From NCBI GenBank assembly GCA_021397835.1, contig JAJFZO010000566.1, positions 3,720,001 to 3,784,000 of the forward strand: 64,000 bases of DNA. The letters are read 5' to 3'. Positions 61,240 to 64,000 of this stretch are shown here, piece by piece (within the stretch, counting starts at the first letter, position 1; each line of letters starts with the position of its first letter). Below the pieces are notes generated by a model. It was given only the letters and a program-made list of their open reading frames with translations, was not told where the DNA came from and did not search any database. A program made the translations under genes and the position numbers. This DNA is from Moringa oleifera. Lineage: Eukaryota; Streptophyta; Magnoliopsida; Brassicales; Moringaceae.

Positions 61240-62850
61240 AATTTTGTCTTTGTAATTAAGAAAGAAATTGCTCGAGAGAAGAGAACTAGTTCATTCATTC
61301 AAAGTGTAGAACTTGGTTCAAGTTTTTACTAGGACAATATTGGCTCAAGTTACTAATTTTGGTGTTCTAATTTTACTAATAGAATGATCAATATTATATT
61401 ACTTTTAATTACCATTATATTTTTAATTATAAAATTAATAAATATATTTAAATAATTAATTATTTAAATTTAACATACTTTTCAATTCAAATCCCGAATT
61501 TTAATTTAGTTTAATTTTATTTTAAAAAAATTAATTTAACTTAAATTAAAATTGACTTAATTTAATTATTAAAAAATTAAAATATTTTTATATTTAAAGT
61601 ATCTTAAAAATAAGTAAAATAAATTTTATATGTTATTTTAAATCATTAATTAAAATTTAAATAATTTTAAATTTACAAACTATTTTTTAATAAATTGTTT
61701 GTTTTATAAAAGTATTTTTAATACTTAAAATTTTTTAAAATTTTGTGCAATGATAGTTCAATGTTTCTTTTAACATTTGAATAAAAATTTAAGTTAAAAT
61801 TTTTTGTCTAAAATCTTTAATTTAAATTTTTTAAATTTTTAAATTTTTCAACAGAATCTAAATTAAACTTAATTAAAAAATTATATGTAAAATTGAATCA
61901 AATTGAGTTTAAAATTCAAATTAAAAAATAAATATAACTCAAAATTTTTGGATATATTTCTAATTGTGTCCAAGTTGATTTAGATAATAACATCACATAT
62001 CAATATCTTCCTAATGTGTCAAATATAGCATTAAAATTTATTTATTACTATTAGATAAATATTTCTAAAATTAATTTTTAAAAAATTAAAAAATAAAATA
62101 TCAATTTTATCTTGTTTTAAGTTAATTTATAAATGCTGAAGTGTACACTCTATTTAAATATTTATTTTATAATTAAAAGATAAGGGTTATATAATCAAAC
62201 ATTAATCAATCAATTTACATTAAATTGAACTTTATCTCAAATAGTTATGAAAAATTAAGGATATGTTTATTAAAGTGTCTCAAAATTGATTTAAATGAAT
62301 TTTTCGTTCTGTTTCAGGTCCATCACTTAAATTTTTTAAATTTTTGATTCAAAAATTATTTTTTATGAATTTTTTAAAATTTTTTATAATGTAAAATTTT
62401 TTAAATGAATATATATTTTGAGTAATCAAAAAATCTAAATTTTTTTTATGATAGTAACTTAAATATTTTTATATTTATAAAAAAATTAAATTAAATTTTT
62501 TATTTAAAATTCTCAATTAAATATCTCAATTGTTGAATTTTGTATTTTATGTAAATTTTAAATTATACAAAAATTTTTAAATGAAATTAAGGATCAAATT
62601 AAGCATTTACTAAATCATATATTTATTATTGTTGTAAACAAATTATAAATCTCAAAAGTAACCAATATAAAAAAATAAAAAATTATAAGTATTTGCAATA
62701 CTATAAAATGTAAGTTTAAATACATATTTTATGTATTGAAAGGAAGATATCACGAAATTTGTATACATAACAAAGAAGATGTAATAAAGATTAAACACAA
62801 GGTAAAGATGAAAAAAGATTAACAAATGCATACCATGGATTTCTCTTGGT
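61240..62850. other. AT-rich intergenic DNA, no gene seen
   Basis: Extremely A+T rich, with recurring TTTAAATTTTT and AATTAAATT words and no open frame of interest. The VRN2 promoter should lie in the first few hundred bases. Confidence 0.55.
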
Positions 62851-64000
62851 ACACGAACCTAGACATCACGCAAGGTGATTAAGTAAAGGATGGAGGCATT
62901 TACTACAATATATTCCTTCAAATATACTCTAATCTTTCTAAACCTATAAAATTTTGACCTCCTAACTTAAGCTCACCTTGCATATCTATACACCACATTG
63001 ATGATACAATCTACACTTTCAGTAGGTTGCAACCTTTCGGGAGACTTATAATGTAGGTGCACACCACTAAAGTCTAGGTCAAAAGGCCCAAACAAATAAA
63101 ACAGTGCCAAAAAATAAAATCTAGATCTTGTAAAGCCCAATGCTAACATATGCAAATTACTATAGGGGATTTTTGATGTTAACAACCTGGAGACAACTTT
63201 AGCAACCAAGTGAATTGCATATGCTATCATTAGCACTTACATTGTTGACATTAATAAGTCATGGTTGATGATAATGTGAGCACTAGAGATGCCGACATTA
63301 GCATGTCGTAATTCATAATGGCATCAATACTAGAGATAATGTTGTCAATAGGTCATTACTAGTCTTTAACTCGTTTTTTTACTAGGTTCAACCTAATCTG
63401 ATGTCACCTAATTCAATCACACTAGGATTCTATCAATCTTGTCAAGTTGATCATATCTAAATAATATCCAAGAAGGAAGACCTCGTATTTTTCACCTTAA
63501 GCTATCAACCAAGCCTCTATATAAACAGGTCTAGCAATCTTTATATGTATTCTTTATTTTATTACTTATTAAGATTTGACTTGATGTAAGAGGCTTATTT
63601 GCTTTTATAGATCTTCCATGTTTTAAGCTCAAAAACTCGAGTAAGGATACAAGATTAATATTTAACCTCATTTGGTTTGATGAATAGTTCAATTTAAAAA
63701 ATTTTAAATTGAATGGAACCAAAAACATATTTTAAAAAAATAAACCGCATTGAACCAAAACGATTCAATTCAATTTAAATGGTTTTTTGCTCACCCCTAA
63801 TTTTAAAGGCTATGGAGAAAACATATTCTTATGGGCATCTCCTTGACAATTAATTAAAGTAGAAGGATTTTTTATGATCTAGCAATTCAGGATAAATTCG
63901 ATCAAAGTTATAGAATTCATTACAAATGGAGATTAGGATCAGTAGTTTTAAATTAAATATCAGTGTGCCATTTGCCTCTAAATTTATATCAATAAGAAGA
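62850..64000. other. Intergenic DNA with a hAT-MITE-like terminus
   Basis: No gene recognised. TGCTCACCCCTAA at 63,788-63,800 is the inverse of the TAGGGGTGAGCA terminus seen at 28,882 and is preceded by AT-rich DNA with CCAAAACGATTCAATTC wording, as in hAT MITEs. The other end is not identified. Frames at 62,973-63,236 and 63,531-63,728 have no family features. Confidence 0.4.

Noticed and set aside
62973..63236. 87-codon minus-strand open frame
   Set aside because: Chance-length frame without a family signature, flanked by AT-rich DNA.
1..64000. CRISPR arrays, tRNA or rRNA genes
   Set aside because: No regular repeat-spacer pattern and no cloverleaf or rRNA wording was noticed by eye. A tRNAscan run would be decisive for tRNAs.

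Overview
The window is nuclear DNA from a flowering plant, most likely a eudicot. The evidence is spliced genes with GT-AG introns and plant-specific protein families (a VRN2-type Polycomb protein, an IDM1-like PHD protein, a plant VMA21), set in AT-rich DNA dominated by LTR retrotransposons, LINEs and MITE-like debris. I cannot name the species.

Layout. 0-20.6 kb is a retrotransposon graveyard with no host gene recognised. It holds a decayed Ty1/copia element on the minus strand (about 0.35-4 kb), repeat-rich noncoding DNA (4-11.5 kb), a decayed copia gag on the plus strand with a degenerate primer-binding site (11.5-13.3 kb), further LTR-element debris (13.3-16.7 kb), and a nested pair: a Ty3/gypsy 5' LTR and gag interrupted by a 5'-truncated copia element (17.3-19.8 kb) that still has a clean 5-bp target duplication. 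21.4-27.7 kb holds a two-coding-exon VMA21 gene on the minus strand, probably with a noncoding first exon about 4 kb upstream. 28.6-31.2 kb is a decayed LINE on the minus strand, split by AT-rich DNA that begins like a hAT MITE. 31.2-33.9 kb has no gene I can recognise. 33.9-40.3 kb is a decayed Ty3/gypsy element on the minus strand. 41.5-46 kb is an IDM1-like PHD-finger gene on the plus strand (8 coding exons, 571 aa as modelled). 46.8-61.1 kb is a VRN2-clade VEFS-box Polycomb gene on the minus strand (14 coding exons, 471 aa as modelled). 61.2-64 kb is AT-rich and has no gene I can recognise.

How the genes relate. The IDM1-like gene and VRN2 converge tail to tail, with stop codons about 1.0 kb apart. 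By family, the first is linked to histone acetylation and active DNA demethylation, and the second is the Su(z)12-type subunit of PRC2 (H3K27 methylation). This pairing may be chance. VMA21 is an ER chaperone for V-ATPase assembly with no evident functional link to them. All splice phases in the three gene models are consistent, which is the main support for the exon calls. I found no CRISPR array, tRNA, rRNA or bacterial-type operon. The most unusual observation is the truncated copia insertion: its broken end lies inside the integrase gene, starts with TGTTGA (close to its LTR start, TGTTGG), and is flanked by perfect TCCTC target-site duplications.
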